From NCBI RefSeq assembly GCF_934330165.1, contig NZ_CAKRGI010000001.1, forward strand, positions 124,001-188,000: a stretch of 64,000 nt of DNA. Reading direction: 5' to 3'. A model generated the notes under the pieces. It did not search any database and had not been told where the DNA came from. It worked only from the letters and a program-made list of their open reading frames with translations. The stretch is from an uncultured Mediterraneibacter sp. Its GTDB lineage: Bacteria; Bacillota; Clostridia; Lachnospirales; Lachnospiraceae. Both the position numbers and the translations under genes were made by a program. This document shows positions 25,582-36,589 of the stretch, piece after piece (the stretch's first letter is position 1; each line of letters begins with the position of its first letter).

Positions 25582-27729
25582 TCACACAAAGAACGCCATT
25601 CCATCCTCTAATGAAAAATCCAGTCCATATTCTTCTGAATACTGCTCTCCATCAACCAACTCATAAAAATCCTGCATCTCTTCTGATACTGGTCTGAGCA
25701 TACCTGCTCCATTCAATCTGTCGAAAAAGCTGTTTTCTGATTTTGCATTGTCATATACCTGAATGCAATACTGTCCTGCTTTCCGCATTCTTTCCCTCGT
25801 TACTCCTTTAATTCGTAATTCCTGTAATAATTCATCTGCTTCAGGCTCCCTGTTGATAAATATAGTCTTTGTATTTTCTTCGATTAATTTAAATTCCTTT
25901 GCAACTTCTGCAAAATTACATTCCATCTTTTGAAATTCATCCATAATCTTTTTCTTATCCAGACTTGTGCCTCTATAGTGGTATAGTCTTGTAAAATAAT
26001 CATGAATCGCTTTTAAATCTGCTATATCAGTATAATCCTGTAAAATCCCTTTGGATACATCAATCTGTTGCCTTTGGTTTGGTACACTATAAGACTCTTC
26101 TAAGTCAAATATATAAACCATGCTTTCTGACAATTCTCTTTTTCCTTCACGGTTACATCTTCCCGCTGCCTGTATCATAGAATCAAGCCCCGCTATCTGA
26201 CGATACACTGTTGCGAAATCTAAATCTACTCCTGCTTCTACAAGACTTGTAGAAATCACAATGCATTTCTCATTATTTTTTAATCGTTCTCTTATTCTCT
26301 TTAACACACGTTTTCTGTGCTTCGGATACATACTTGTTGACAGATGATAGATTCCTTCTCCTTGTAATTCTTTATAAATCATTTGTGCTGCTTTTTTCGT
26401 ATTTACAATACATAATGCATTATTTTCTTTCTTCAGTTTTTCAAGCAGAGCATCCTGTCGTATCCTTCCCAGATTCTGATAATTTACGCGTTTAAAAAAG
26501 AGGAATTGTTCTTCCATTCTTGGACATAATTCTTTTATTAACTCATTTTTAGAAAAAAACGAATCTAGTGTCGGCTGCGTTGCAGTACATAATACTACGC
26601 TTGCAGAATAACTGTCCACCAATTCCTGAAGCATCGCTATACAAGGTTTCAGATAATCCATCGGCAGCATCTGTGCTTCATCGAATATAACTACACTGTT
26701 CGCTATATTATGTATCTTCCTGCATTTCGATGATTTATTTGCAAATAATGATTCGAAAAACTGTACATTTGTTGTTACCACAACAGGCTTGTCCCAATTT
26801 TCACTTGCAAGCTGCATCGGTTTAAATTCTTCTGAGCTTTCATAATCTACATTACAATGATTCTCCAGAACATTTTCCTCACCAAGTATTTCTCGAAATA
26901 CCTGGGCGTTCTGTTCAATAATGCTTGTATATGGAATTACATAAATGATACGATCCTTATGATTCTTTACCGCATGTTCCAGAGCAAATGCAAGAGAAGC
27001 AACAGTTTTTCCACCCCCTGTTGGCACTGTAAGACGGAAAATCCCTTCTTTTTGCTTTCCCTCTTTTATACAATGACTCAATATCTCTGTTCTTCGACCA
27101 TTTATTGTGTCTGCATCTGTATTTTTCAACCATTCGGAAATATGATTTTTCAATCTATTCTGTAAAGTTACCATGGTCTCTCCCGAATTTCTTCCTGTAT
27201 CTCCATTTTTCATGAATGATTCTGTGTCCAGAAAATCTGCATCTACAAGACATGAATACAACATTCTGATAAATGTTCCCAGTGAAAAATCCATATTTCT
27301 GTCTTCTCTAAATGTAATCGGATCCGTATCCAGATCTGGAATTTCGACCTCATCTTTATAATCCTGATAGTCGCAGATTTTTTTCTTCCATCTTCCACAT
27401 AAACTGGAACTTATTGCAGTATTTCCATAATCAGGCAGTCCAGCATGATGACCTGCAATGCAATAACTTAGAATGAGATAATAACCTCCAAGTTCCTTGC
27501 AGACCTGGGCTCCTGCAGTAGCATGATCCACTTTATCATTTGTATTTTCCTGTATTTTTTTCTGAAATTCTTTCGAGTATTTTCCGATATCATGCAGCAT
27601 TCCACAGCAATATCCCCATTCTCTTTTTCCAAACTTTTCTGCAAAGTTCCCAGCTCTCTCTGCCGTTCCTTCCAAATGTTCTTTTACAGTCTGTACTCTT
27701 TCTCCATCTTTATGTGCGATATATCTCAT
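25582..27729 (-). CDS. cas3: CRISPR-associated nuclease-helicase Cas3 (type I-C)
   Basis: 715 residues. An N-terminal HD nuclease is shown by GMLHDIGKYSKEF, DHATAGAQ and AGHHAGLPDYG, followed by a superfamily 2 helicase with Walker A VPTGGGKTVASLAFA, Walker B IFDEAQMLPMDY, LCTATQPTLDS and the C-terminal QAAGRCNREGKRE. Cas3 is recruited to target-bound Cascade and degrades the displaced strand 3' to 5'. It is transcribed on the same strand as the other cas genes but is separated from them by 420 bp holding a terminator, the crRNA-like RNA and a new promoter. The last 120 bp before the terminator (25467-25581) contain no gene I can support. Confidence 0.97.
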   Translation of the reverse strand: MRYIAHKDGERVQTVKEHLEGTAERAGNFAEKFGKREWGYCCGMLHDIGKYSKEFQKKIQENTNDKVDHATAGAQVCKELGGYYLILSYCIAGHHAGLPDYGNTAISSSLCGRWKKKICDYQDYKDEVEIPDLDTDPITFREDRNMDFSLGTFIRMLYSCLVDADFLDTESFMKNGDTGRNSGETMVTLQNRLKNHISEWLKNTDADTINGRRTEILSHCIKEGKQKEGIFRLTVPTGGGKTVASLAFALEHAVKNHKDRIIYVIPYTSIIEQNAQVFREILGEENVLENHCNVDYESSEEFKPMQLASENWDKPVVVTTNVQFFESLFANKSSKCRKIHNIANSVVIFDEAQMLPMDYLKPCIAMLQELVDSYSASVVLCTATQPTLDSFFSKNELIKELCPRMEEQFLFFKRVNYQNLGRIRQDALLEKLKKENNALCIVNTKKAAQMIYKELQGEGIYHLSTSMYPKHRKRVLKRIRERLKNNEKCIVISTSLVEAGVDLDFATVYRQIAGLDSMIQAAGRCNREGKRELSESMVYIFDLEESYSVPNQRQQIDVSKGILQDYTDIADLKAIHDYFTRLYHYRGTSLDKKKIMDEFQKMECNFAEVAKEFKLIEENTKTIFINREPEADELLQELRIKGVTRERMRKAGQYCIQVYDNAKSENSFFDRLNGAGMLRPVSEEMQDFYELVDGEQYSEEYGLDFSLEDGMAFFV

Positions 27730-28062
27730 TTTATTACCATCCTCTGTATCTTCTCCATTATTGTTACCCTGTCATTTTAAAGAACATCCTCACTTACACG
27801 GTTACATATTTCTCCGCTTCTTCTTTGCATTTCAACGTATTTCCATGCCCAATTACATATTCCATACATTCTTTTCCCTGCTCTTCCATTTTTCTCTACC
27901 TCGCTGTCACACTATTTTTGTACCTACAACATAATTATACATAATTTCTGCTGTTATTGAAATCTTCTCTTGCTGTCCCCTGCTTTCCGGGAGTATAATC
28001 TACTGTAAGCATCGTTGGAATCTGAGATTCCGGCATTATTTTCACGCACAGGAGAACAGATT
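27730..28062. promoter_or_regulatory. Divergent intergenic region between cas3 and the MATE gene
   Basis: This stretch of about 330 bp has no supported gene. On the minus strand a TATAAT at 27939-27934 could serve as the cas3 -10, with start near 27927 and a leader of about 200 nt; the -35 at proper spacing (TTTCAA) is weak. I looked for a second target of the crRNA-like RNA (TTC then AATGG on either strand) here and found none, so cas3 does not appear to share the same control. Confidence 0.4.
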
Positions 28063-29448
28063 ATGAAGACAAATTCAAATAGCCAGGCAATGGAGACCGA
28101 ACGGATTCCACGGCTTCTGGCTCAACTGGCAGTTCCGGCTGTCGTCGCCCAGATCATTAATCTTTTATACAATATCGTAGACCGGATCTATATCGGGCAT
28201 ATTCCGGGAGTTGGTACTTCTGCCCTCACCGGTGTCGGTTTATTCACACCCATTTTAATGCTGATCAATGCATTTGCCATGCTTGCCGGTGCGGGAGGCG
28301 CTCCGCGTGCCGCGATTTCCATGGGAAAAAAGGATAACCGGACAGCAGAAAAGATCCTTGGAAACTGCTTTTCTCTTCTTATCATCATGGCAGTTGTACT
28401 AACTTTTATTTTCTTTATTTTTGCCCCACAGATGCTGACCCTTTTCGGTGCAAGTGATAAGACACTTCCATATGCCGTTGCCTATTCCCGCATCTACATT
28501 CTCGGAAGTATTTTTGTACTGATCGTTATGGGAATGAACCCGTTCATTACAACACAGGGATTTGCAAAGATCAGTATGCTCACCACCGTTATTGGTGCAG
28601 TGATCAATATTATCCTTGATCCGATCTTCATTTTTGTACTGGATCTCGGTGTTAGAGGTGCGGCACTTGCCACCGTCTTAAGTCAGGCAGTCGGAGCTGT
28701 ATGGATCTTCCGTTTCCTAACCGGGAAGAAAACCATTCTCCATCTGCGGAAAGAAAATTTCCGGTTACGCAGAGAGATTATCCTGCCCTGTCTGGCACTT
28801 GGTATTTCCACTTTCGTCATGCTCTCCACAGAAAGTATCCTCTCCATCAGTTTCACCTCCAGCCTTTCAAGGTACGGTGGCGACCTGGCAGTCGGAGCAA
28901 TGACCATCATTACCAGTGTCAGCCAGCTTGTTACAATGCCTGTGCAGGGGATCTGTCAGGGAGGTCAGCCGATCATAAGTTACAACTTCGGTGCCAATAA
29001 TAAAAAGCGTGTAAAAGAAGCCTTTTTTACCCAGTTTAAAGCCTGCATCTTTTTTACGGCCCTGTGTTGGGCTGTTCTGCTTCTTGTACCGCAGATATTT
29101 GCCGGAATGTTCTCCAATGACCCGGATCTGATCCAGTACACATCCAGAGCTTTGAGGATCTATATGGCAGGTATTTTTTCCATTGGATTCCAGAGCAGCT
29201 GCCAGCAGAGTTTTATGGCACTCGGACAGGCAAAGATCAGTCTGCTTCTTGCATGCCTGCGAAAACTGATCCTGCTGATCCCTCTGATCTTTATCCTGCC
29301 GCTCTTTTTATCTGATAAGGTATTTGCAGTTTTCCTTGCAGAACCGGTCAGCGATATTGTGGCAGCTGCCATTACAACCATAGCCTTTTTAACCCGCTTT
29401 AATGGAATATTGAACCAGAAAGACCTCTCCTCACCGGATATCCGGTAA
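28063..29448 (+). CDS. MATE family multidrug/cation efflux transporter
   Basis: 461 residues from the ATG at 28063, chosen because GGAGA sits just upstream; an in-frame extension to 28015 lacks a ribosome site. About twelve transmembrane helices in two bundles are expected. Typical motifs include LAVPAVVAQIINLLYNIVDR in helix 1, TGVGLFTPILMLINAFAMLAG in helix 2, and the second-half equivalent GICQGGQPIISYNFGA. MATE proteins of this NorM/DinF-like branch export cationic drugs or metabolites in exchange for Na+ or H+; the substrate is unknown. Transcribed away from the CRISPR locus. Confidence 0.9.
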   Translation: MKTNSNSQAMETERIPRLLAQLAVPAVVAQIINLLYNIVDRIYIGHIPGVGTSALTGVGLFTPILMLINAFAMLAGAGGAPRAAISMGKKDNRTAEKILGNCFSLLIIMAVVLTFIFFIFAPQMLTLFGASDKTLPYAVAYSRIYILGSIFVLIVMGMNPFITTQGFAKISMLTTVIGAVINIILDPIFIFVLDLGVRGAALATVLSQAVGAVWIFRFLTGKKTILHLRKENFRLRREIILPCLALGISTFVMLSTESILSISFTSSLSRYGGDLAVGAMTIITSVSQLVTMPVQGICQGGQPIISYNFGANNKKRVKEAFFTQFKACIFFTALCWAVLLLVPQIFAGMFSNDPDLIQYTSRALRIYMAGIFSIGFQSSCQQSFMALGQAKISLLLACLRKLILLIPLIFILPLFLSDKVFAVFLAEPVSDIVAAAITTIAFLTRFNGILNQKDLSSPDIR

Positions 29449-29466
29449 AGAGAGGCCTCTTTTTTG
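29421..29466 (+). terminator. Intrinsic terminator after the MATE gene
   Basis: CCTCTC (29424-29429) pairs with GAGAGG (29450-29455), with an inner palindrome ACCGGATATCCGGT, followed by CCTC and a run of T. The hairpin overlaps the last codons of the gene. Confidence 0.75.
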
Positions 29467-29561
29467 CTTTCACTGTCGGATTCTATATCCGCTTTCGTTC
29501 TTTCTCTGTCCATCTTTTTCATGAACTGCCGCACCATACAGATCAACACTTGTAAAATGTT

Positions 29562-30941
29562 CTAACACCGACTCTCCTCTGCGATCTCTCTTGCCACAAA
29601 AACTCCACTTGCAGATGCATGAGACAGAGAATGGGTCACTCCACTTCCGTCTCCGATCACATACAGCCCCTTATGCAGTGTCTCAAGATGTTCATCCAGC
29701 TGCACTTCCATATTGTAGAATTTTACTTCCACTCCGTAAAGCAGTGTATCATCATTTGCTGTTCCCGGTGCGATCTTGTCCAGTGCATAGATCATCTCAA
29801 TAATTCCGTCAAGGATGCGCTTTGGAAGAACGAGACTTAAATCTCCCGGCTCTGCTGACAGGGTCGGTGTCATAAAATTCTCAGCAATCCGCTCCGGTGT
29901 ACTTCTTCTTCCACGGATCAGATCTCCGAAACGCTGCACCAGGACTCCTCCCCCAAGCATATTGGAAAGTCGTGCAATACTTTCACCGTATCCGTTGCTG
30001 TCCTTAAACGGTTCTGAGAAATGCTTTTCTACGAGCAATGCAAAGTTTGTATTTTCCGTCTGCTTTGCAGGATCTTCATAACTATGTCCATTGACCGTTA
30101 CAATTCCGTTTGTATTTTCATTTACTACAATTCCATTCGGATTCATACAGAAAGTTCTGACCTTATCTTCAAATTTTTCCGTACGGTATACGATCTTACT
30201 CTCATACAGCTCATCAGTAAGATGAGAGAAGATCACGGCAGGAAGCTCTACACGCACTCCGATATCCACGCGGTTGGATTTCGTTGGAATTTCAAGATCC
30301 TTACATACTTGTTCCATCCATTTACTTCCGCTTCTTCCTACAGAAACGATACATTTCTCACACTCATCCTCGCTTTCTTTTGTAAATACGCGGTATCCGT
30401 CTTCTATCTTCTCAAGACAATCCACATGACAATTAAAGCGGAACTCCACCTTTTCTTTTAATTTTGCATACAGATTTTCAAGCACCACATAGTTGATATC
30501 AGTTCCCAGGTGGCGTACAGATGCATCCAGAAGATTCAGCTTATTCTGCATGCACATTTTTTTAATATGCGTACCGGAAGTGGAATACATCTTTGTTCCT
30601 GCCCCGCCAAATTCTACATTGATATCATCTACATATTCCATCAGTCTGATGGCTTCTTCTTTTCCGATATACTCATAAAGTGTACCACCGAAGCTGTTCG
30701 TAATATTATATTTTCCGTCAGAGAACGCTCCTGCTCCGCCAAATCCACTCATGATCGCACAAGTCCTGCAGTTGATACAGCTTTTCACTTTTTTTCCATC
30801 AATCGGACATTTTCTTTTTTCCAGCGGATTTCCCGCTTCAAAAACTGCTACTTTCAGTTCAGGGGCTTTCTGCATCAGTTCATATGCTGCAAAAATTCCT
30901 CCCGGGCCTGCTCCGATAATAATTACGTCATATTTACTCAT
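29562..30941 (-). CDS. FAD-dependent dehydrogenase, COG2509-like
   Basis: 459 residues from the ATG at 30941 (GAGG nine bases upstream; a GTG two codons earlier is less likely). The dinucleotide-binding loop is YDVIIIGAGPGGIFAAYEL, and a second FAD motif is at the C-terminus (LYVIGDGSGVTHSLSHASASG). A cysteine cluster lies near residues 48-65 (CPIDGKKVKSCINCRTCAI) and is followed by MSGFGGAGAFSDGKYNIT, as in this family of uncharacterised anaerobe flavoproteins. Substrate unknown. It is the downstream gene of a minus-strand group with the AI-2E protein, 42 bp away. Confidence 0.82.
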   Translation of the reverse strand: MSKYDVIIIGAGPGGIFAAYELMQKAPELKVAVFEAGNPLEKRKCPIDGKKVKSCINCRTCAIMSGFGGAGAFSDGKYNITNSFGGTLYEYIGKEEAIRLMEYVDDINVEFGGAGTKMYSTSGTHIKKMCMQNKLNLLDASVRHLGTDINYVVLENLYAKLKEKVEFRFNCHVDCLEKIEDGYRVFTKESEDECEKCIVSVGRSGSKWMEQVCKDLEIPTKSNRVDIGVRVELPAVIFSHLTDELYESKIVYRTEKFEDKVRTFCMNPNGIVVNENTNGIVTVNGHSYEDPAKQTENTNFALLVEKHFSEPFKDSNGYGESIARLSNMLGGGVLVQRFGDLIRGRRSTPERIAENFMTPTLSAEPGDLSLVLPKRILDGIIEMIYALDKIAPGTANDDTLLYGVEVKFYNMEVQLDEHLETLHKGLYVIGDGSGVTHSLSHASASGVFVAREIAEESRC

Positions 30942-30983
30942 TCTCACGATCCTCTTTCTCTTTTCTCTTTCTTCTACTCTTAT

Positions 30984-32240
30984 TTATTTTCCTGTACTTT
31001 CCGTTCCTTTTTTCTGCTCTTCTGTCAATTCTTCCTTTTTTGTCTGCTGTGCTGCTTTCACGAGCTGCTCTTTTTCTGTCTCTTGTTCTGCTTTCACAAG
31101 CTGCTCTTTTTCTGTCTGCTGCTCCTGACGCAATCCCAGGATTCCTCTGGTCAGAATCTTTACATCATCAAAAATATAATCAAATGCTCCTGCCTGGCAC
31201 ATATTAATGATCACCATTCCAACCGGCACTGCAAGGATCATCCAGATCACTCCGCCAATCCGATATCCGATATATAAAAGTAATAATGTAACCAGTGGAT
31301 TCAGACCTACACTGTCACCGACCAGCTTTGGCTGAAGCAACTGCCGCACTGCCTGCGTTACCACATAAATGATCAGCAATGCTGCAGCCACCTTATATTC
31401 TCCCATAAAAACCTCGTACACTGCCCATGGTATCATAGCAGTTCCCGTTCCAAAAAATGGAAGGAAATCAAGAAATGCAATCAAAAATGCGATCAGGACA
31501 AAATAATGAATTTTCAAAAATCCAAGTCCTGCCAACAGAATCACAAACACAATCCCCATAATCTTAAACTGGGCTTTGAAATAACCGCCCACTGCATATT
31601 TCAGATTGTCCATCACCATAGTCATTCTTTTTGTCACAGCCTCCGGTGCAATTCCTTTCATCCAGTGAATGACATCTTCTCTCTGCACAATGAAAAAATA
31701 GGCCGACATGATCATTACTATAAACGATACCAGCATATAAGGAACCTTTTTTGCTGCTTTTCCTGCTGCCGTAACTGTCGGTTCACTGATCTTACTCATC
31801 AGATTGCCCATATAGTCGTCCAGATTTTCAACCAGTGATGTCCATCCGTTCTGAATCCCTTCCGGGAGACGCACAAAGACACCCGACAGTGTCTGACCGA
31901 TTTTTTCCAGCCCTGCTTCTGTCTGCCCATACAGACCCGGGAAATCCCGGATCAGCCCTGTCACTTCCGTCACCAGACGGCTGACCGCAAAGTAGCTGAC
32001 CAGAATGATTGCCGCCAGTACCAGGATCACGATCAGTGCCGACCCCAGCTTTTTGACAATCTTTAGTCTCTTCTCCAACCAGTTTACAAGTGGTGTCGCA
32101 ATACTGGCAACAATCCATCCGATCACGAACGGCATCAGAAGTCCGATGAGTCTGATCCCGATCACAATAAATGCTGCCGTGGCAAGGATACTGAATAAAA
32201 GGCTGACTGCGACCTGCCAGTATGGGCGTCTATTTTCCAT
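30984..32240 (-). CDS. AI-2E/PerM family membrane transporter
   Basis: 418 residues with about eight transmembrane helices (LLFSILATAAFIVIGIRLIG, IVILVLAAIILVSYFAVS, LVSFIVMIMSAYFFIV). The family motif appears in IAFLIAFLDFLPFFGTGTAMIPWAVY and LVGDSVGLNPLVTLLLLYIG. Some members export autoinducer-2 or move Na+/H+; most, including this one, have no proven substrate. The last 45 residues are a charged cytoplasmic tail with three imperfect repeats of about 15 residues (EKEQLVKAEQ, EKEQLVKAAQ, KKEELTEEQ) encoded by near-repeats at 31010-31120. It precedes the dehydrogenase and follows engB by 2 bp. Confidence 0.85.
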   Translation of the reverse strand: MENRRPYWQVAVSLLFSILATAAFIVIGIRLIGLLMPFVIGWIVASIATPLVNWLEKRLKIVKKLGSALIVILVLAAIILVSYFAVSRLVTEVTGLIRDFPGLYGQTEAGLEKIGQTLSGVFVRLPEGIQNGWTSLVENLDDYMGNLMSKISEPTVTAAGKAAKKVPYMLVSFIVMIMSAYFFIVQREDVIHWMKGIAPEAVTKRMTMVMDNLKYAVGGYFKAQFKIMGIVFVILLAGLGFLKIHYFVLIAFLIAFLDFLPFFGTGTAMIPWAVYEVFMGEYKVAAALLIIYVVTQAVRQLLQPKLVGDSVGLNPLVTLLLLYIGYRIGGVIWMILAVPVGMVIINMCQAGAFDYIFDDVKILTRGILGLRQEQQTEKEQLVKAEQETEKEQLVKAAQQTKKEELTEEQKKGTESTGK

Positions 32241-32242
32241 GC

Positions 32243-32845
32243 TTATGCCTCCTCAGATTGATTCAGATATTCCGTCTCGATCAGTTCCCATATTTCATCC
32301 CTTCCCTGCTTTGTCTGGGAAGAAAATGGAATCACTTTTGTTCCCGGAACAAGTTCCAGTCCTTCTTTTAAGATTTTAACACATTTCTGTACCTGACTTC
32401 TTTTGATCTTGTCTAATTTTGTGGCAATGATGATCGGCTGATATCCCTGCTCTACAATCCAATGATACATCATCTTATCATTTGCAGACGGTGCATGACG
32501 GATATCGATCAAAAGGAAAACCGCCCGAAGCTGACTGGATGTATGAAGATAACGTTCGATCAGCTTTCCCCACTGAGCCTTTTCCTGCTCGGATACCTTC
32601 GCATAGCCATACCCCGGAAGATCGACCAGATACATTTCATCATTAATATTGTAAAAGTTGATCGTCTGCGTTTTTCCCGGTGTTGCCGAAATCCTTGCAT
32701 AGGATTTACGATTCATCAGTGCATTGATCAATGAGGATTTACCGACATTTGACTTCCCTGCAAATGCGATCTCCGGCTTGTCATTTTCCGGCAGAACACT
32801 TGTAATCCCACAGACAGTTTCCAGATTAATATTTTTTATTACCAT
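32243..32845 (-). CDS. engB: Ribosome biogenesis GTPase EngB (YsxC/YihA)
   Basis: 200 residues. G1 is GKSNVGKSS at residues 30-38, G3 is VDLPGYGYAK, and G4 is ATKLDKIKRS. EngB is an essential GTPase for 50S subunit assembly. It follows lon by 11 bp, the conserved clpX-lon-engB arrangement of Firmicutes. Confidence 0.96.
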   Translation of the reverse strand: MVIKNINLETVCGITSVLPENDKPEIAFAGKSNVGKSSLINALMNRKSYARISATPGKTQTINFYNINDEMYLVDLPGYGYAKVSEQEKAQWGKLIERYLHTSSQLRAVFLLIDIRHAPSANDKMMYHWIVEQGYQPIIIATKLDKIKRSQVQKCVKILKEGLELVPGTKVIPFSSQTKQGRDEIWELIETEYLNQSEEA

Positions 32846-32856
32846 AAGATCCTCCT

Positions 32857-35175
32857 TTATCTTACAAGTGCCTTTTTCAGCACCTCATTCATGCTCTCTA
32901 CCGGAATGATCTCCAGCCCTTTCGTAATCTCAACCGACAGTTCTTCTACATCTGACTGATTTTCTTTCGGTACAAGTACCGTATGTATTCCTGCATTTTT
33001 TGCGGCAAGTAGCTTTTCTTTCAATCCTCCGATTGGCAGGACTCTTCCGCGAAGCGTGATCTCCCCTGTCATTGCGAGGTCTGCACGCACTTTCTTTCCT
33101 GTCACTGCGGAAAGAATGGCTGTTGCCATCGTAATTCCTGCTGACGGTCCGTCTTTTGGTACCGCCCCTTCCGGAATATGCACATGAATATCATGCTTTT
33201 CAAAGAACTCTTCCTGGATTGCATACTTTTTGCTTACGGAACGGATATAACTGATTCCCGTTCTCGCTGATTCTTTCATGACATCTCCCAGCTTTCCGGT
33301 CAGCATGATCTCACCTTTTCCCGGCATAACATTGACTTCAATCTGCAATGTATCGCCTCCTACACTTGTCCATGCAAGTCCACGCACAATTCCGATCTCC
33401 GGTGCACCATTCGCCATCTGATACGTATACTTTTCTTTTCCAAGGAATCTGGACAGATTCCGGTCTGTTACTGTGATTTTCTCTTTTTCTGTCATCAGCA
33501 GCTCTTTTGCTGCTTTTCTGCAGACAGCACCGATCTTGCGTTCCAGTTGTCTGACTCCTGCTTCTTTTGTATAATTATGTACTATTTTCCAGATTGCTTT
33601 TTTACTGAAAGATAACTGCTGTTCTGTCAGTCCTGTCTTTTCCAATTGCTTCAGGATCAGATGTTCCCGGGCAATATGCAGCTTTTCATTTTCTGTATAA
33701 CTGCTGATTTCAATAATTTCCATGCGATCCAACAGAGGATGCGGGATTGTCTGAAGACTGTTGGCAGTCGTAATGAACATTACCTCGGAAAGATCCAGCG
33801 GTACTTCCAGATAATGATCCCTGAACCGGCTATTCTGTTCTAAATCCAAAACTTCCAGCAAAGCAGAAAATGTATCTCCCTTGTAGTCTGTGCTTACTTT
33901 GTCAATTTCATCCAGAAGAAGAACCGGATTTTTAACTCCGGCACTGCGGATTCCGTTTGCGATCCTTCCTGGCATTGCCCCCACATACGTCTTTCTATGC
34001 CCACGGATCTCCGCTTCATCCCGGACTCCTCCCAGGGAAATCCTCACATAAGGCCGATTCGTTGCCTTTGCCAGCGATCTTGCAATGGAAGTCTTACCTG
34101 TTCCCGGAGGACCTACCAGACAGAGGATCGGACTTTCTTCTCTCCGGGTCAGCGTTCTGACTGCCAGTGACTCCAGAATCCTCTCTTTCACGGTCTCCAT
34201 TCCGTAATGATCTTCATCCAGCACTTTCTGAGCATACTGAATGTCATTATTTTCTTCGGAACGCTTTTCCCACGGCATTTCAAGAAGTGTCTCAATATAG
34301 GTACGGATCACTCCATTTTCAGCCTGTGATCCAATCGTATTTTTGAATCTGCTGATCTCACGTTTCAGCTTTTCTTTTACCTCTTCCGGTGCTTCAAGCT
34401 TTGCTGCTGCTTCTTCAAACTCTTCTGCATCAGAAATACCTGAATCCTCCCCCAGCTCCTGTCGGATAACTTTGAGTTCTTCCATCAGGATATACTCTCT
34501 CTGATGTCGATCCACCCGTTCTTTGACCTTTTTCTGAATCTCTTTTTTGACATCTATGATCTGGATTTCATCTGTAAGTTCCGAGCAAAGCTTCTCATAT
34601 CTTTTTTTAATATCCAGTTCTTCCAGAAGTTTCTGCTGTTCTGTATATGAAAATGGTACACTGCAGGCAATCTCATTGATCAGCTTCTTCAGATCTCCCA
34701 TCGAAATCAGTTCCTTCACTGCCTCCTTGGACATTTTTCCACTTTTATCCGCATATTCCGTAAGAACCTCTCTCAGGTTTCGTGCCATCGCTTCCTTTTG
34801 TATCTCATTCTCTATGCCAAAATCTGTCTCTTCCAAAAGTTCAACTTCCGCTGTAAGATACGGTTCTTTCTCACTGATCCCGGCCAATCTTCCTCTCTGT
34901 TCTCCTGAGACAAGAACTCGTACAATCTTCTTCGGCAATTTAATGACCTGCCGGATTGTAGCAACTGTTCCGATACTGTATACATCTTCCTGTCCCGGAT
35001 CTTCTGTCTCTATGAATTTCTGGGCAACCAGAAAAATCTTCTGATCTTCCATCATTGCCTGCTGTACCGCAGTGACCGAGCGTTCTCTGCTCACATCAAA
35101 ATGTACAACCATCTCCGGCATGATCGTCAGTCCTCTCAGAGCGACCATCGGAAGGCTTTTCATTACGCTGTCCAT
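32857..35175 (-). CDS. lon: ATP-dependent protease La (Lon)
   Basis: 772 residues. The N-terminal substrate-binding domain starts at [20 protein letters not shown]. The AAA+ core has Walker [17 protein letters not shown] and Walker [13 protein letters not shown]. The C-terminal peptidase carries the catalytic Ser in [14 protein letters not shown] and the Lys in [17 protein letters not shown]. Lon degrades misfolded and regulatory proteins, including protein antitoxins in many bacteria, which may matter if the CRISPR-linked module is a protein toxin-antitoxin pair. It lies 115 bp after clpX, behind the clpX terminator. Confidence 0.97.
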   Translation of the reverse strand: MDSVMKSLPMVALRGLTIMPEMVVHFDVSRERSVTAVQQAMMEDQKIFLVAQKFIETEDPGQEDVYSIGTVATIRQVIKLPKKIVRVLVSGEQRGRLAGISEKEPYLTAEVELLEETDFGIENEIQKEAMARNLREVLTEYADKSGKMSKEAVKELISMGDLKKLINEIACSVPFSYTEQQKLLEELDIKKRYEKLCSELTDEIQIIDVKKEIQKKVKERVDRHQREYILMEELKVIRQELGEDSGISDAEEFEEAAAKLEAPEEVKEKLKREISRFKNTIGSQAENGVIRTYIETLLEMPWEKRSEENNDIQYAQKVLDEDHYGMETVKERILESLAVRTLTRREESPILCLVGPPGTGKTSIARSLAKATNRPYVRISLGGVRDEAEIRGHRKTYVGAMPGRIANGIRSAGVKNPVLLLDEIDKVSTDYKGDTFSALLEVLDLEQNSRFRDHYLEVPLDLSEVMFITTANSLQTIPHPLLDRMEIIEISSYTENEKLHIAREHLILKQLEKTGLTEQQLSFSKKAIWKIVHNYTKEAGVRQLERKIGAVCRKAAKELLMTEKEKITVTDRNLSRFLGKEKYTYQMANGAPEIGIVRGLAWTSVGGDTLQIEVNVMPGKGEIMLTGKLGDVMKESARTGISYIRSVSKKYAIQEEFFEKHDIHVHIPEGAVPKDGPSAGITMATAILSAVTGKKVRADLAMTGEITLRGRVLPIGGLKEKLLAAKNAGIHTVLVPKENQSDVEELSVEITKGLEIIPVESMNEVLKKALVR

Positions 35176-35249
35176 TTCTTTTCCTCCGTTCTTATTCTTA
35201 TGTCTTTCTAATTAAATCTATTCTTCTACTCTTACAGACTACCATACGT

Positions 35250-35292
35250 AAAAAGCGGGTGGATGGGATTCGCCATCACGCCCGCCTTTTTT
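35250..35292 (-). terminator. Intrinsic terminator after clpX
   Basis: GCGGG (35255-35259) pairs with CCCGC (35281-35285), continued by GATGG (35262-35266) with CCATC (35273-35277). On the minus strand the stem is followed by TTTTT. It overlaps the clpX stop and ends clpX transcripts before lon. A T-run on the other side makes it symmetrical. Confidence 0.85.
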
Positions 35293-36562
35293 ATGCACTC
35301 TCTGATGTCAGAAACGACTTTCTTTCTTCACCGTCACGCGTATATCTTGGCGGTTCTGTTCCGAGAACTGCTTCTTTCGTGATCCGGCATTCTTTTATTG
35401 TCTCATCAGATGGTACTGTAAACATCGTATCCATCATGATGTTTTCCATGATTGCACGAAGACCACGGGCTCCTGTCTTACGCTTCAGAGTCGTATCGGC
35501 AATCTCCAGCAGTGCGTCCTTATCAAACTCAAGCTTCACTCCGTCCAGCTCAAGCAGCTTCTGATACTGCTTTACGATTGCACTCTTTGGTTCTGTCAGA
35601 ATACGGATCAGTGCATCCCGATCCAAAAGATCAAGTGACACTGTCACAGGAAGTCGTCCCACCAGTTCCGGGATCAGACCAAATTTCACAAGATCCTGAG
35701 GAAGTGCCTCCTGAAGCAGCACATCCATATCGTATTCATGCTTTGTTGCAATCTCTGCATTAAATCCGATCGACTTTCTGTCGATCCGAGTCTCTATAAT
35801 TTTATCAATTCCTTCGAAAGCTCCACCACAGATAAATAAGATATTTGTTGTATCAATCTGGATCAGTTCCTGATGTGGATGCTTTCTTCCTCCCTGCGGC
35901 GGAACAGATGCAACCGTTCCTTCTATGATCTTCAGAAGTGCCTGCTGAACACCTTCTCCCGAAACATCTCTCGTAATGGATGGATTCTCTGATTTTCTCG
36001 TAATCTTGTCAATCTCATCTATATAGATAATTCCATGCTCAGCACGCTCAATATCTCCGTCCGCTGCCTGAATCACTTTCAGAAGAATATTTTCAACATC
36101 TTCTCCTACATATCCTGCCTCTGTCAGTGCAGTTGCATCAGCGATCGCAAACGGAACATTCAGAATTTTTGCCAGGGTCTGTGCCAGAAGTGTCTTTCCA
36201 CATCCGGTCGGTCCCAGCATCAGAATATTACTTTTCTGAAGTTCCACTCCAAGATCCTGTTCTGCAAGAATTCTTTTGTAATGGTTATATACCGCAACGG
36301 AAAGCACCTTTTTGGCTTCATCCTGACCAATCACATACTGGTCAAGGAATGCTTTCATTTCCTCCGGAGTCAGCAGATTAATATCGTCCAGTGCTCCTCT
36401 GTCGTTATAATCCAGCTCTTCTTCAATGATCTCTGAACAAATTCCCACACACTGGTCACAGATATATGTCCCGTTCGGACCTGCGATCAGCTTGCGTACC
36501 TGAGCCTGCGTCTTGTTACAGAATGAACATCTTACAATCTCTTCTGTCATTTTTCCTGCCAT
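35291..36562 (-). CDS. clpX: ATP-dependent protease ATPase subunit ClpX
   Basis: 423 residues. The N-terminal zinc-binding domain has CSFCNKTQ and [11 protein letters not shown]. The AAA+ core has Walker [19 protein letters not shown], Walker [11 protein letters not shown] and the sensor region [17 protein letters not shown]. ClpX unfolds substrates and feeds them to ClpP. It starts 27 bp after clpP. Length and motifs are normal. Confidence 0.98.
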   Translation of the reverse strand: MAGKMTEEIVRCSFCNKTQAQVRKLIAGPNGTYICDQCVGICSEIIEEELDYNDRGALDDINLLTPEEMKAFLDQYVIGQDEAKKVLSVAVYNHYKRILAEQDLGVELQKSNILMLGPTGCGKTLLAQTLAKILNVPFAIADATALTEAGYVGEDVENILLKVIQAADGDIERAEHGIIYIDEIDKITRKSENPSITRDVSGEGVQQALLKIIEGTVASVPPQGGRKHPHQELIQIDTTNILFICGGAFEGIDKIIETRIDRKSIGFNAEIATKHEYDMDVLLQEALPQDLVKFGLIPELVGRLPVTVSLDLLDRDALIRILTEPKSAIVKQYQKLLELDGVKLEFDKDALLEIADTTLKRKTGARGLRAIMENIMMDTMFTVPSDETIKECRITKEAVLGTEPPRYTRDGEERKSFLTSESA

Positions 36563-36589
36563 ATTCTTGTCACCTCATACTACAATCTA

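Noticed and set aside
27730..28062. Possible second target of the crRNA-like RNA before cas3
   Set aside because: No PAM-flanked AATGG seed was found; the nearest similarity (TTCAACGTATTT near 27830) needs a gap.
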